Below are positions 1-9,619 of a stretch of DNA of 49,081 nt, in pieces (position 1 is the first letter of the stretch; each line of letters begins with the position of its first letter). This stretch comes from Gallibacterium salpingitidis (GTDB lineage Bacteria; Pseudomonadota; Gammaproteobacteria; Enterobacterales; Pasteurellaceae), in assembly GCF_001678495.1 (NCBI RefSeq), contig NZ_JTJL01000039.1, positions 1 through 49,081 on the forward strand, written 5' to 3'. Position numbers and translations under genes: made by a program. The notes beneath the pieces were generated by a model that searched no databases, was not told where the DNA came from, and was given only the letters and a program-made list of their open reading frames with translations.

Positions 1-195
1 CTTCGCTCTTAAAAAAAACTGACTTCGTTATTCAAATCATATGAATCTTCAAATTCAGCATTCAAGATAATTTTTTAATTCTTTTACTTAAAGTAAAAAC
101 ATCATCTACGAATGCCCACACAGATTGTCTGATAAAATGTTAAAGAACAAAAAACGACGCGTTTTCTTTTTTACTTCAACAACGCGTCGTTGCGG
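1..195 (-). other. rRNA operon leader with boxB hairpin, boxA and boxC
   Basis: No protein gene is visible in the first 343 bases. The minus strand carries an rrn leader. An 11-bp perfect hairpin (153-163 with 181-191) stands where boxB lies, followed by boxA TGTTCTTTAACA (about 146-135). Next is the run ATCAGACAATCTGTGTGGG, well known from E. coli rrn leaders, which includes boxC (about 121-115). boxA recruits NusB/S10 for antitermination. A short palindrome (82-98) follows. The mature 16S 5' sequence is not reached, so the 16S gene should begin a little beyond position 1 on the minus strand. Confidence 0.85.
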
Positions 196-201
196 AGGTG
201 C

Positions 202-229
202 ATTATAGTGATTTCAATTCACCTTGCAA
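202..229 (-). promoter_or_regulatory. rRNA operon promoter (P1-like)
   Basis: On the minus strand a -35 TTGCAA (229-224) is followed after 16 bp by a perfect -10 TATAAT (207-202). A GC-rich discriminator (GCACCTCCGC) comes next, the layout of stringently controlled rRNA promoters. The transcript would start near 195 and run off the left edge through the leader described separately. murI lies directly upstream, as in the E. coli murI-rrnB arrangement. The elements are read directly; the assignment follows from the leader. Confidence 0.85.
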
Positions 230-343
230 GTCCTTTTTTCACAAATTTTGAAAAATTTTATTAATTGCTTATTTTTTAGCTTTTTCCGTTGAATTTAACA
301 ACATATTGTCTACCAACTAATCAAGTAATCACTTTATCTATAA

Positions 344-1147
344 TTACGGTAGTATCTCATTTAATTGTTGAAGTTTTTTAAACCCCCACTCATCAAACAT
401 TTTTCTTACTTCTTCATGATCTACAAATGGTGCAGTGCAATATGCTATTTGTTCTTTTTTGATTTTTTCCGCTGAAAACTCTGGTAATAAAGACTGAACT
501 CGTTTAGCAATAGCCTTGCCTGAGTCAATAAAATGACTTACTTGCGGCAAACAGGCTTTTAATTCCGCCTTTAATAATGGGAAATGCGTACAACCAAGAA
601 TTACTGTATCTAATTCATACTCATAACGCCATTCAGATACTGCACGCATTACAGCAAAGTGATCAGCTGGTTTGCCATGTAATTTTTGTTCGGCGATTTC
701 CACTAATTCAGTTGACCCTAGACGTTTTACCTCACAATCTTGTGCATATTCTTTGATCAGATCATCTACATAAGATCGAATTATGGTTCCTTTAGTGGCT
801 AATAAACCAATTACTTTAGTTTGTGTTTTTTGTGCTGCTGGTTTAATTGCCGGAACTGTACCCACGATAGGGCAAGAAAAATTCTCCCTCATAGCTGGTA
901 ATACAATCGTACTTGCAGTATTACAAGCAATTACAATTAAATCTATCCTTTCTCTCTCCGCAATCTTTTTACAAATTACTACACAGCGCTGTTCAATTAA
1001 TTTTTCCGTTTTTTCAGAATAAGGGAAACAGGCGTTATCTAAACAATATAGATAATGACAATCTGGCAATAAAGCTTTGACTTCACGATAAACACTTAAA
1101 CCGCCTACGCCAGAATCAAAAAATAAAATCGTTGGTACATTTGCCAT
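344..1147 (-). CDS. murI: Glutamate racemase
   Basis: MurI interconverts L- and D-glutamate in the cytoplasm and supplies D-Glu for peptidoglycan. The two catalytic cysteines are visible: Cys75 in ACNTAST and Cys186 in GCTHFP. The N-terminal FDSGVGGLSV motif is also present. The open frame extends 18 codons further upstream, to 1201, but the family start MANVPTILFFDSG at 1147 puts FDSGVGG at the usual distance from the N-terminus and avoids overlapping ubiC, so I prefer it (267 aa). It is the last gene of the gmk-rpoZ-spoT-recG-ubiC run and lies directly upstream of the rrn promoter. Confidence 0.95.
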   Translation of the reverse strand: MANVPTILFFDSGVGGLSVYREVKALLPDCHYLYCLDNACFPYSEKTEKLIEQRCVVICKKIAERERIDLIVIACNTASTIVLPAMRENFSCPIVGTVPAIKPAAQKTQTKVIGLLATKGTIIRSYVDDLIKEYAQDCEVKRLGSTELVEIAEQKLHGKPADHFAVMRAVSEWRYEYELDTVILGCTHFPLLKAELKACLPQVSHFIDSGKAIAKRVQSLLPEFSAEKIKKEQIAYCTAPFVDHEEVRKMFDEWGFKKLQQLNEILP

Positions 1148-1185
1148 AATAATAGAAAATTTTTTAAGTAATTGAGTTGGCGATC

Positions 1186-1680
1186 TTATGCCTTTAACCA
1201 AAAATCCTCAAGGAAAAGCTCACTGATAAAAAACGGATGTTGAGAAAGTGTCAGCACTGATCGACGCGCAAATTCAGTCGTTGTTTTTCCCCACATTAAT
1301 TTCGAACGTTGGATTGGTTGTTGAAATAACCATTCCCCAATTGGTTGATTTCCAAGCTGTTGAATTTGTTGTTTATATTGATTAAAAGTATCAATAGGAA
1401 TAATGGTTCTCGCAAAAATCCATGGTTGCTGATCACCTAAAAGTATGACTTCTCGTAACCAATATTGTTGTGTATGAACTTGTATTTCTGTATCACCATT
1501 ATCAGTCACCCATCCCTCAAAGATAGGCTGTACAGAAAATTGATTACACTGTTGTTTTAACGCTGCAGTCAATGAACCAGTAATCATTAGCCATTGTTGC
1601 TGTCTTTTTGGCAGCTGATTAAAATCCGCTAACCATTGCATTTGTTGTAAACTTCGACGATAAGATTGATATTTAAGCAT
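1186..1680 (-). CDS. ubiC: Chorismate-pyruvate lyase
   Basis: UbiC cleaves chorismate to 4-hydroxybenzoate and pyruvate, the first committed step of ubiquinone synthesis. At 164 aa it matches the E. coli enzyme in length. Recognisable blocks are YWLREVIL with the substrate-binding Arg76, FARTIIP around Arg91, GEWLF, and the C-terminal ISELFL with Glu154, which corresponds to catalytic E. coli Glu155. Its start overlaps the recG stop by 8 bp, implying translational coupling. In E. coli ubiC is paired with ubiA, so its place between recG and murI is a lineage-specific arrangement. Confidence 0.92.
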   Translation of the reverse strand: MLKYQSYRRSLQQMQWLADFNQLPKRQQQWLMITGSLTAALKQQCNQFSVQPIFEGWVTDNGDTEIQVHTQQYWLREVILLGDQQPWIFARTIIPIDTFNQYKQQIQQLGNQPIGEWLFQQPIQRSKLMWGKTTTEFARRSVLTLSQHPFFISELFLEDFWLKA

Positions 1681-3757
1681 TGGAATAGATTGTTTTTTGA
1701 TTTAACCAACGTTTAATTAATAACATAGCGTGTTCTGGATGCTCTAATAATAATTGATTTGCACAACGTTGCACCGCTGGTAATAACTTACGATCACGTA
1801 CTAAATTAGCCACCCGAAACTCTGCTGCACCGGTTTGTTTCACTCCTAACACTTCACCCGGGCCACGAATTTCCAAATCTTTTTCTGCGATCGCAAAACC
1901 ATCATTACTAGTACGCATAATATCTAGCCTTTGACGCGAAACTTTGCCTAATGGTGTTTTGTACAATAAGACACAAAAAGATTCGATCTGACCACGCCCC
2001 ACACGTCCACGTAACTGATGTAATTGTGATAAGCCTAAACGTTCAGCATTCTCGATAATCATCAAACTTGCATTGGGAACATCGACACCCACTTCAATTA
2101 CTGTTGTCGCCACTAATACATCAATGTCGCCCTCTTTAAAAACTGACATAACCTCTTGTTTCTCTTGGGGCTTCATTCTGCCATGTACCAAGCCAATACG
2201 TAGCATTGGTAACGCTTTTTTGAGATCTTCTGCTAGCGCTTCTGCAGCTTGTGCCTCTAGCACTTCCGACTCATCAATTAATGTGCAAACCCAATACACT
2301 TGACGATGATCTTTACTGCAAGCTCGATATACACGTTGAACTAACTCATCACGTCGATCTTCCGCTATTGCCACTGTTTTTATTGGTGTTCTCCCTGGCG
2401 GCAATTCATCAATAATTGAAATATCAAGATCCGCATATACTGTCATCGCTAATGTACGTGGAATCGGTGTGGCAGTCATAATTAATTGATGTGGATAAAC
2501 TCCATTCTTTACCCCTTTTTCACGCAGCATTAAACGTTGTTCCACGCCAAAACGGTGCTGCTCATCAATAATCACTAAAGATAGTGCCTGAAATTCAACT
2601 TCTTCTTGGAATAAAGCGTGTGTACCAATAACGACTTGTACTTCACCTTGTTGAATTTGTTGCAACACTTGCTGGCGTTTTTTACCTTTTACTTTTCCTG
2701 CTAGCCAACCAACTTCTATACCGAATGGCGCTAACCATTGTGAGAAATTATAAAAATGTTGCTCTGCAAGAATTTCCGTTGGAGCCATAATCGCAACTTG
2801 TTGCTGATTATCTAACGCAATCAATGCCGCTAATAAGGCAACCAACGTTTTCCCTGAACCAACATCACCTTGAATTAAACGCATCATCGGTCGAGATTGA
2901 GACAAATCTTGCTCAATATCACTTACTACTCTTAGTTGTGCATTGGTTGGAGTAAAAGGTAATGTTGCCAAAAATCGTTGTTTAATATCTGAATGGTAAG
3001 TCAAATTTTTGGCTGAATGTCGTTTCGTTTGCTGCTTACTCTGCTGCATAGCTAAATTATGCGCCAATAACTCTTCGAAAGCTAAACGTAACTGCGCAGG
3101 ATGCTCACCTTTCTCCAATACACTCGCCATCGTTCCTGCAGGTGGGCGATGTAAAAATTGGATTGCCGTTTTTAGATCATAGCCACTTGGATTGAAAGTG
3201 GCTGGTAATAATTCTTGTACTGTTTTTTTCGTTAATAATGCTAATGCTTGATCGGTTAATTTCCGCCACGAAGCCTGTTTCAAACCTTCTGTTGATGGAT
3301 AAATAGGTGTTAAATTTTCCTCCATCTCCAATGGCTCGTTATGGCGAATAATGCGATATTCAGGATGATGAATTTCCGCCATAAAGCGTCCTCGTTTCAC
3401 TTCACCAAAAGCTTTTACTCTCGCACCGGTGGTAAAACTATTTTTCATCGCTGCATTAAAATTAAAAAAACGCAGCATTACTTTTGATGAACCGTCAGAA
3501 AGACTAACGATTAGCATTGGACGACGGGAAAATTGTACTTCGCAAGTTTGCACTATACCTTCAATCGTGGCATAACTATCAGGACGAAGATCTTTCAATG
3601 GTGTAATATGAGTACGATCTTCATAACGAAGCGGAAAATGAAATAAGAGATCTTGTACCGAAGAAATTCCTAAACGAGATAATCTTTCTGACATTGCGGC
3701 ACCAACGCCAGAAAGTACAGAAATTGGCAAATTATCTAAAAGATTTTCCGATTGCAT
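1673..3757 (-). CDS. recG: ATP-dependent DNA helicase RecG
   Basis: RecG is a double-strand translocase that regresses stalled replication forks and processes branched DNA. The protein is 694 aa, the family length. An N-terminal wedge/OB domain (about 60-150) binds the branch point. The SF2 motor carries Walker A GDVGSGKT (297-304), the DEQH box (398-401) followed by RFGVEQR, motif III TATPIPRT, and a C-terminal helicase lobe with QLRGRVGRG. It starts 6 bp after the spoT stop and overlaps ubiC. The trmH gene that separates spoT from recG in E. coli is absent. Confidence 0.97.
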   Translation of the reverse strand: MQSENLLDNLPISVLSGVGAAMSERLSRLGISSVQDLLFHFPLRYEDRTHITPLKDLRPDSYATIEGIVQTCEVQFSRRPMLIVSLSDGSSKVMLRFFNFNAAMKNSFTTGARVKAFGEVKRGRFMAEIHHPEYRIIRHNEPLEMEENLTPIYPSTEGLKQASWRKLTDQALALLTKKTVQELLPATFNPSGYDLKTAIQFLHRPPAGTMASVLEKGEHPAQLRLAFEELLAHNLAMQQSKQQTKRHSAKNLTYHSDIKQRFLATLPFTPTNAQLRVVSDIEQDLSQSRPMMRLIQGDVGSGKTLVALLAALIALDNQQQVAIMAPTEILAEQHFYNFSQWLAPFGIEVGWLAGKVKGKKRQQVLQQIQQGEVQVVIGTHALFQEEVEFQALSLVIIDEQHRFGVEQRLMLREKGVKNGVYPHQLIMTATPIPRTLAMTVYADLDISIIDELPPGRTPIKTVAIAEDRRDELVQRVYRACSKDHRQVYWVCTLIDESEVLEAQAAEALAEDLKKALPMLRIGLVHGRMKPQEKQEVMSVFKEGDIDVLVATTVIEVGVDVPNASLMIIENAERLGLSQLHQLRGRVGRGQIESFCVLLYKTPLGKVSRQRLDIMRTSNDGFAIAEKDLEIRGPGEVLGVKQTGAAEFRVANLVRDRKLLPAVQRCANQLLLEHPEHAMLLIKRWLNQKTIYSNA

Positions 3758-3763
3758 GCCAAG

Positions 3764-5902
3764 TTATTCATTAATATTTCGCAATACAGCAACAACACCT
3801 GATACCGCATTGATTTTACGAATAATTGTTGCTAAATGATTTTTATCACGAGCCGTTAACACGACAAACACTTGATAAACACGCCCATCACGCTCTTCAG
3901 TCCAAATACTTTGAATATTGCTACCAGCTGAAGTAATCACAGAAGTTAAATTCGCAAATGCACCATGTTGATTTAGCATTTCAATTCGCAATTCTGCTTC
4001 AAACTCAACACTGTTTTCACTCTTTTCCCATTCTACTGGCATATAGTGATCTGCATTTTCTTCACGATGACGGATATTAGCACAATATTCATGATGGATA
4101 ACTAACCCTTTACCTGGACTAACATAAGCAACAATAGGATCGCCTGGAATCGGGTGACAGCACTTAGCAAAATTAATTAATAAGCCTTCTACCCCTTTAA
4201 TTAGTACACCTGTATCCGTTTCATGATTATTATTGTTGCTAGGATCGCCATCCGTATCAATTTCTAATTTTTCACCTAATAACCGATGCGCAATCACTAC
4301 ACTAATTTGATTTCCTAAACCGATTTCAGCTAATAGATCATCCAATGATTGTAATTTCAATTCTGCCAATAATGCCGCGATTTTGTTTGGATCCACCTCG
4401 TCTAATTTCATTGGTGACAAAGCATGAACAAGTTGTCGTTTTCCTAAAATAATCGCTTCATCACGACGTAATGATTTTAAGGTTTGACGAATTTTGGCTC
4501 TTGCTTTTGCGGTCACCACAAAATTTAACCAAGTAGCACTTGGACGCGCTGATGGTGCAGTAATAATTTCAACGGTTTGCCCTGATTCCAATGCTTGCGA
4601 TAATGCATAAGGTTGACGATCTACTCTTGCTCCAATACAGGTTTGCCCGATATCAGTATGAACGGCATAAGCAAAATCTACCGGTGTTGCTCCAGCTGGT
4701 AATTCAACAATGCGACCTTTCGGTGTAAATACATAAATCTCATCAGGGAATAATTCTGATTTCACATTTTCAATGAATTCAAATGAATTACCTGCGCTTT
4801 GTTGTAACTCAATTAAACTCTGTAACCAGCGTTGCGCGCGGATTTGTACAGTCGTAGTGTCATTTTTACCACCTTGTTTATAAATCCAATGTGCCGCAAC
4901 TCCCATTTCCGCCATTTGATCCATATCTTCGGTACGAATCTGTACTTCAACTGGCACGCCATGAGGACCGATCATCGAAGTATGCAAAGATTGATAGCCA
5001 TTTGCTTTTGGTACCGCAATATAATCCTTGACTCTGCCTGGGCGAGGTTTATACAAACTATGCATTTGTCCCAACACGCGATAACAGGTATCCACATCTT
5101 GAACAATAGCGCGAAACGCATAAATATCCATAATCGAATGAAAACGCTGTTCTTTCATTTTCATTTTTTGATAGATGGAGTAAAGATGTTTTTCTCGGCC
5201 AAAAACTCTGGCTTTAATCCCTACATCATCAAGACGCCCTTTGATCTCATCAGTAATACGTTGGATCATCTCTTTACGATTACCACGCGCATTTTGGATC
5301 ACTTTTTGTAATACATAATAACGATGTGGATGTAATGCCTCAAAGCCTAAGTCTTCCAACTCATTTTTAATATGCTCGATACCTAGGCGATGCGCCAATG
5401 GACTATAAATTTCGAGCGTTTCTTTCGCAATACGACGACGTTTATCAGGGCGCAATGCTCCGAGTGTCCGCATATTATGCGTACGGTCAGCGAGTTTAAT
5501 CAGAATAACGCGAATATCTTGTGTCATTGCCAAAATCATTTTACGGAAGTTTTCCGCTTCCGCTTCTTTACGTGTTCTAAATTTCAATTTATCTAATTTA
5601 GAAACACCCTCAACAATTTCAGCTACGCTTTTACCAAACTCAGCAGTTAATTCCTCTTCGGTATAAGGTGTATCTTCAATAACATCATGTAATAACGCCG
5701 CCATCACAGCTTCATGATCAAGACGCATTTCTGCAATAATTGAAGCAACCGCAACCGGGTGGGTAATATAAGGTTCTCCGCTAGAACGAGTCTGCCCTTC
5801 GTGAGCATCACGTGCAATCACAAATGCACGCTTCACTAACTCAATTTGATCATCAGGCAAATAACTTTTAATGATTGTATGTAAACTTTCAAATAAATAC
5901 AT
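3764..5902 (-). CDS. spoT: (p)ppGpp hydrolase/synthetase
   Basis: This is the bifunctional stringent-response enzyme, 712 aa against about 702 in E. coli. The N-terminal HD hydrolase domain is intact, with His72-Asp73 in HDVIEDT and an upstream HxxG-type stretch (YITHPV). The synthetase domain has EQRFHSIMDIYAFR, the basic RFHSIMD form typical of hydrolase-competent enzymes, and NGYQSLHTS. A TGS domain follows (about 385-450). A C-terminal ACT domain contains the VFVVLTARD strand. It sits between rpoZ (27 bp upstream) and recG. The intact HD motif favours SpoT over RelA, which lacks it. Confidence 0.96.
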   Translation of the reverse strand: MYLFESLHTIIKSYLPDDQIELVKRAFVIARDAHEGQTRSSGEPYITHPVAVASIIAEMRLDHEAVMAALLHDVIEDTPYTEEELTAEFGKSVAEIVEGVSKLDKLKFRTRKEAEAENFRKMILAMTQDIRVILIKLADRTHNMRTLGALRPDKRRRIAKETLEIYSPLAHRLGIEHIKNELEDLGFEALHPHRYYVLQKVIQNARGNRKEMIQRITDEIKGRLDDVGIKARVFGREKHLYSIYQKMKMKEQRFHSIMDIYAFRAIVQDVDTCYRVLGQMHSLYKPRPGRVKDYIAVPKANGYQSLHTSMIGPHGVPVEVQIRTEDMDQMAEMGVAAHWIYKQGGKNDTTTVQIRAQRWLQSLIELQQSAGNSFEFIENVKSELFPDEIYVFTPKGRIVELPAGATPVDFAYAVHTDIGQTCIGARVDRQPYALSQALESGQTVEIITAPSARPSATWLNFVVTAKARAKIRQTLKSLRRDEAIILGKRQLVHALSPMKLDEVDPNKIAALLAELKLQSLDDLLAEIGLGNQISVVIAHRLLGEKLEIDTDGDPSNNNNHETDTGVLIKGVEGLLINFAKCCHPIPGDPIVAYVSPGKGLVIHHEYCANIRHREENADHYMPVEWEKSENSVEFEAELRIEMLNQHGAFANLTSVITSAGSNIQSIWTEERDGRVYQVFVVLTARDKNHLATIIRKINAVSGVVAVLRNINE

Positions 5903-5929
5903 GACTCGTTCTTCGCTTAGATTTAAAAA

Positions 5930-6214
5930 TTATTCGATATCAGCTAACAAAGAAACCGCTTGTAACTCTGCGTGTTCTTGTTCTAAAGCATCATGGCGCT
6001 CTTGCGCATCCATAATATCATTATTGATTAAGCCTTCTTCGATTTCACGTAAAGCAATTACTGTTGGTTTATCATTCTCTTCTGGTACTAATGGTTCACG
6101 TACATGCAATTGTAATTCTCTTGCACGACGAGCTGCAGTCAAAATCAAATCAAAACGGTTGCCAATTTTATCTACTGCATCTTGGACGGTTACACGTGCC
6201 ATAATTCTCTCCAC
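5930..6214 (-). CDS. rpoZ: RNA polymerase omega subunit
   Basis: Omega is a small RNA polymerase subunit that assists beta-prime folding and forms part of a ppGpp site. The protein has 94 aa (91 in E. coli). It begins [20 protein letters not shown] and contains the core helix block [12 protein letters not shown] three-codon extension starts the open frame at this coordinate; the conserved ATG of [10 protein letters not shown] is four codons in (6202), with the GGAGAG ribosome site just upstream of it, so the true start is probably 6202 (90 aa). Its neighbours gmk and spoT keep the E. coli order. Confidence 0.94.
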   Translation of the reverse strand: MERIMARVTVQDAVDKIGNRFDLILTAARRARELQLHVREPLVPEENDKPTVIALREIEEGLINNDIMDAQERHDALEQEHAELQAVSLLADIE

Positions 6215-6268
6215 AAATTAAATTGTTTAATAATCAATCAAGAAAAAAGGTTGAATATGATACTAAAG

Positions 6269-6898
6269 CTACTCCGTTTTCGCTAGTAGTTGCGAAATTA
6301 ATAATTGGTGACGCTGTATTTGGCGTGCTACTTTTAACTTCTCCGCTTTTAAAATCACTTTAATTTCATTCAATGCCTGATCAAAATCATCATTAATAAT
6401 TAAATAATCATATTCATCATAATGACTCATTTCACTGATTGCTTTTTGCATACGACCTGCAATCACTTCTTCCGAGTCTTGACCACGCCCTACTAGACGG
6501 CGTTCCAACTCTTGCATTGATGGCGGCAAAATAAAAATACTTTTCGCGGTTGGTACTTTTTTACGCACTTGTTGAGCACCTTGCCAATCAATATCAAGAA
6601 AAACATCAATTCCTTGTTTCAAGGAACGCTCGATCATTGGTAAGGAAGTACCATAATAATTACCAAATACTTCGGCATATTCTAAAAACGCATCTTCTGC
6701 TATGAGTCGCTCAAATTCAGCATGATCAACAAAATAATAATGTTTACCATCTTCTTCATTTGGACGAGGTTTACGAGTAGTGTGAGAAATAGAAACCTGC
6801 ATTTCATAGCGAGGATGTTGTTGTAATAATGCAGCAATCAACGATGATTTTCCTGCTCCACTAGGTGCGGAAACAATATATAAATTTCCTAACGGCAT
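6269..6898 (-). CDS. gmk: Guanylate kinase
   Basis: It phosphorylates GMP to GDP with ATP, and so feeds GTP and ppGpp synthesis. At 209 aa it has the family length (207 in E. coli). The P-loop [10 protein letters not shown] occupies residues 10-19, followed by the GMP-binding block [18 protein letters not shown] and the lid region [13 protein letters not shown]. It heads the gmk-rpoZ-spoT-recG series, which places GMP metabolism and the alarmone enzyme in one transcription unit. The gap to rpoZ is 54 bp with no terminator visible. Confidence 0.97.
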   Translation of the reverse strand: MPLGNLYIVSAPSGAGKSSLIAALLQQHPRYEMQVSISHTTRKPRPNEEDGKHYYFVDHAEFERLIAEDAFLEYAEVFGNYYGTSLPMIERSLKQGIDVFLDIDWQGAQQVRKKVPTAKSIFILPPSMQELERRLVGRGQDSEEVIAGRMQKAISEMSHYDEYDYLIINDDFDQALNEIKVILKAEKLKVARQIQRHQLLISQLLAKTE

Positions 6899-6975
6899 AA
6901 ATTATTCTCTATCTAATTAAATAGGCGTTATTTTATCACTTTTTCTTCTTTTTTCGCTATCTGATCACGACGAGA

Positions 6976-7608
6976 TTAAGAGGTGACTGTCGGCATCACT
7001 TCCATAAAAAAGGCTTTAATACCACTTAAAATATGGTTCACTGCAATAGCCGCCAAAATTAACCCCATCACTCGACTAACAATCGCCGCACCTGTTGTAC
7101 CAATTAAACGTTGAATCTTATTTGCAGCTAACAACAAGATATAAGTAATTAATAAGACTAGCGCCATAATAATGGCTGTCATAATTTGATCAGTAAAACT
7201 AAAACGATGATTATCGGTCAATAACACAATCGCCATCATTGCTCCTGGTGAAGCAATAGAGGGTACTGCCAATGGATATACTGCTAATTCATTTATATTA
7301 GAAGATAAACGCATCTCTTGTTCTGCTTTACCTTCACTAAACACCATTGTCAAAGCAAATAATAGCAAGACTAACCCACCAGCAACTTGGAATGCTGTTA
7401 ATGGAATTTGCATTGCTTCTAATAAAAATTGACCTGTAATTAGAAAGAAAAATAAAATTCCTGTCGCAATTAATACCGCATTTCGCGCTATTTTCTTACG
7501 ATCTGTCGCGGAAAGGCCAATAGTTTTGGTAAGATAGACAGGAACGGAACCAATAGGATCGATAACTGCCCATAAAACAACAAATTGAACTAAAAAAGAA
7601 TCAAACAT
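6976..7608 (-). CDS. MarC/UPF0056-family inner membrane protein (YhgN-like)
   Basis: A 210-aa integral membrane protein with about six hydrophobic helices. The N-terminal signature VVLWAVIDPIGSVPVYL and the later AVPSIASPGAMMAIVLL are typical of MarC/YhgN proteins. Their function is unsettled; despite the name, a role of MarC in multiple antibiotic resistance has not been supported. It lies 77 bp upstream of gmk on the same strand and is divergent from yheS, with only 53 bp between the start codons. It may share the gmk transcript, since no terminator is seen between them. Confidence 0.82.
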   Translation of the reverse strand: MFDSFLVQFVVLWAVIDPIGSVPVYLTKTIGLSATDRKKIARNAVLIATGILFFFLITGQFLLEAMQIPLTAFQVAGGLVLLLFALTMVFSEGKAEQEMRLSSNINELAVYPLAVPSIASPGAMMAIVLLTDNHRFSFTDQIMTAIIMALVLLITYILLLAANKIQRLIGTTGAAIVSRVMGLILAAIAVNHILSGIKAFFMEVMPTVTS

Positions 7609-7661
7609 TTAGCAATCCTAAAATTCAAAAATATTAAACTTTATCAAGAGCATACCTAAAA

Positions 7662-9569
7662 ATGTTAACTTTTACAAATTTAACCCTAAAACGTGGTATA
7701 ACAACTTTACTTGAAAACGCTACTGCCACAGTCACTCCAGGACAAAAAGTTGGACTAGTCGGTAAAAATGGCTGTGGAAAATCCTCATTATTCGCCTTAA
7801 TCAAAGGAGAATTGCTCCCCGAACAAGGTGATATTTTCTACCCAAATAATTGGGAAATCAGCTGGGTTAATCAAGAAACACCAGCATTAGAAATTTCTGC
7901 TTTAGATTACACCATTCAGGGTGATCGTGAATACTGTAAATTACAACAAGAATTAACTTTAGCGAATCAACAAAATGATGGTTATCGTATTGCCTCATTA
8001 CACGCACAATTAGACACTATTGATGCTTGGACCATTCATGCTAGAGCCGCCACATTGTTGCATGGTTTAGGTTTTGAAGATGCACAATTACAACTTCCAG
8101 TTAAGTCATTTTCTGGTGGTTGGCGCATGCGTTTAAATCTTGCACAAGCATTATTATGTCGTTCTGATCTATTGCTACTAGACGAACCGACTAACCACCT
8201 GGATCTCGATGCAGTAATTTGGTTAGAAAGTTGGTTAAAAAATTATCAAGGGACACTCTTATTAATTTCTCACGATCGTGATTTTCTTGATCCAATTATT
8301 AATAAAGTGATTCATATAGAACAGCAACAATTGCACGAATATACAGGCAATTATTCTGCTTTTGAGATCTTACGTGCCACAAAACTAGCACAACAAAACG
8401 CCTTATACCAACAACAGCAACAAAAAATTGCTCATCTACAAAAATTTATTGATCGTTTTAAAGCCAAAGCTACCAAAGCAAAACAGGCACAAAGTCGTAT
8501 CAAAGCATTAGAAAGAATGGAATTAATTGCACCAGCACATATCGATAATCCATTTTCATTTAGCTTTCCTGAACCTGATTTTTTACCTAATCCATTACTA
8601 TCGATGGAAAAAGTAAGTGCAGGATATGGCGACAAAACGGTTTTACAACAAGTGAAACTTAATCTCGTACCTGGCTCACGAATTGGTTTACTTGGTAAAA
8701 ATGGTGCTGGGAAATCGACTTTAATTAAATTACTCGCAGGTGAATTAACACCACAATCTGGTACAGTACAACTTGCTAAAGGTGTACAACTGGGCTATTT
8801 CGCCCAACATCAATTAGATATCTTGCGTGCTGATGAAAGTCCTCTTTGGCATTTGCAAAAGTTAGCTCCGACTAAAACTGAACAAGAGTTAAGAGATTAT
8901 CTTGGTGGTTTTGCTTTTCATGGTGATAAAGTAAAACAGGCTATTGCCTCTTTCTCTGGTGGTGAAAAAGCACGTTTAGTATTAGCACTGATTGTGTGGC
9001 AAAAACCTAATTTATTATTACTAGATGAACCAACAAACCACCTTGATTTAGATATGCGTCAAGCCTTGACAGAAGCCTTGATGGATTATGAAGGATCTTT
9101 AGTTGTAGTTTCCCACGATCGTCATTTATTACGTAATACTGTTAGTGAATTTTATCTAGTTCACGATCATACTGTTGATACTTTTGATGGTGATCTTGAA
9201 GATTATCAAAAATGGCTGCTTAGTTTAGAAACTGCAGAAAAAGCAACGACAGAAACGCAAGCAATAACGAAAGACAATGAATTTTTACAGCGTAAAGAAC
9301 AGAAACGTCGTGAAGCTGAATGGCGTGAAAAGACTGCACCATTACGCAAAGAAATCCAAAAATTAGAAAAACAATTAGAGCAATACTCGACAAAACTTGC
9401 TGAGATAGAAACCGCCTTAGCAGACAACGATCTGTATTTAAATGAAAATAAAGAGAAATTGACACAATTGCTAGGCGATCAAGCAACATTGAAAAAACAA
9501 CTAGATGCTGTGGAAAGTGAATGGTTAGAAAAGCAAGAAGAATTAGAGAACGCTAAAACCAACGACTAA
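7662..9569 (+). CDS. yheS: ABC-F family ATPase, YheS type
   Basis: A soluble tandem ABC ATPase without membrane segments (635 aa). ABC-F proteins act on the ribosome. Domain 1 has Walker A GLVGKNGCGKSS (31-42), signature SFSGGWRMRL (about 149) and Walker B LLLLDEPTNHLDLD. A charged linker (about 255-285), rich in Lys and Gln, corresponds to the P-site tRNA interaction motif. Domain 2 has GKNGAGKST (about 345-353), SFSGGEKARL (about 430) and a second LLLLDEPTNHLDLD. A long coiled coil rich in Glu and Lys ends the protein (about 525-635). The layout fits YheS rather than Uup or EttA. The gene symbol is by homology. Confidence 0.88.
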   Translation: MLTFTNLTLKRGITTLLENATATVTPGQKVGLVGKNGCGKSSLFALIKGELLPEQGDIFYPNNWEISWVNQETPALEISALDYTIQGDREYCKLQQELTLANQQNDGYRIASLHAQLDTIDAWTIHARAATLLHGLGFEDAQLQLPVKSFSGGWRMRLNLAQALLCRSDLLLLDEPTNHLDLDAVIWLESWLKNYQGTLLLISHDRDFLDPIINKVIHIEQQQLHEYTGNYSAFEILRATKLAQQNALYQQQQQKIAHLQKFIDRFKAKATKAKQAQSRIKALERMELIAPAHIDNPFSFSFPEPDFLPNPLLSMEKVSAGYGDKTVLQQVKLNLVPGSRIGLLGKNGAGKSTLIKLLAGELTPQSGTVQLAKGVQLGYFAQHQLDILRADESPLWHLQKLAPTKTEQELRDYLGGFAFHGDKVKQAIASFSGGEKARLVLALIVWQKPNLLLLDEPTNHLDLDMRQALTEALMDYEGSLVVVSHDRHLLRNTVSEFYLVHDHTVDTFDGDLEDYQKWLLSLETAEKATTETQAITKDNEFLQRKEQKRREAEWREKTAPLRKEIQKLEKQLEQYSTKLAEIETALADNDLYLNENKEKLTQLLGDQATLKKQLDAVESEWLEKQEELENAKTND

Positions 9570-9575
9570 AAACCT

Positions 9576-9605
9576 TTTCTCCGTTTTGCACTCAAAACGG
9601 AGAAA
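9576..9605. terminator. Bidirectional terminator between yheS and tsaD
   Basis: A perfect 12-bp stem (9576-9587 with 9594-9605) with a 6-nt loop lies between the convergent yheS and tsaD stops. The plus-strand exit is T-rich (TTTATTTTTGTTT), and on the minus strand the stem runs into AGGTTTTTAG. It probably ends both transcripts. Confidence 0.85.
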
Positions 9606-9619
9606 GCATTTATTTTTGT

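Noticed and set aside
1..343. tRNA gene before murI
   Set aside because: The 11-bp hairpin and conserved run match rrn boxB/boxA/boxC; no cloverleaf or T-loop sequence is present.
344..1201. Longer murI from the upstream start at 1201
   Set aside because: The extra 18 residues overlap ubiC and precede the family-standard MANVPTILFFDSG start.
4832..5311. 159-codon plus-strand open frame inside spoT
   Set aside because: It lies wholly antisense to conserved spoT, has no ribosome site or family likeness, and its composition (many His, Phe, Ile) is that of a reverse-strand shadow.
5871..6221. 116-codon plus-strand frame over rpoZ
   Set aside because: Antisense to rpoZ and the spoT start; Ser/Cys/Arg-rich shadow translation without motifs.
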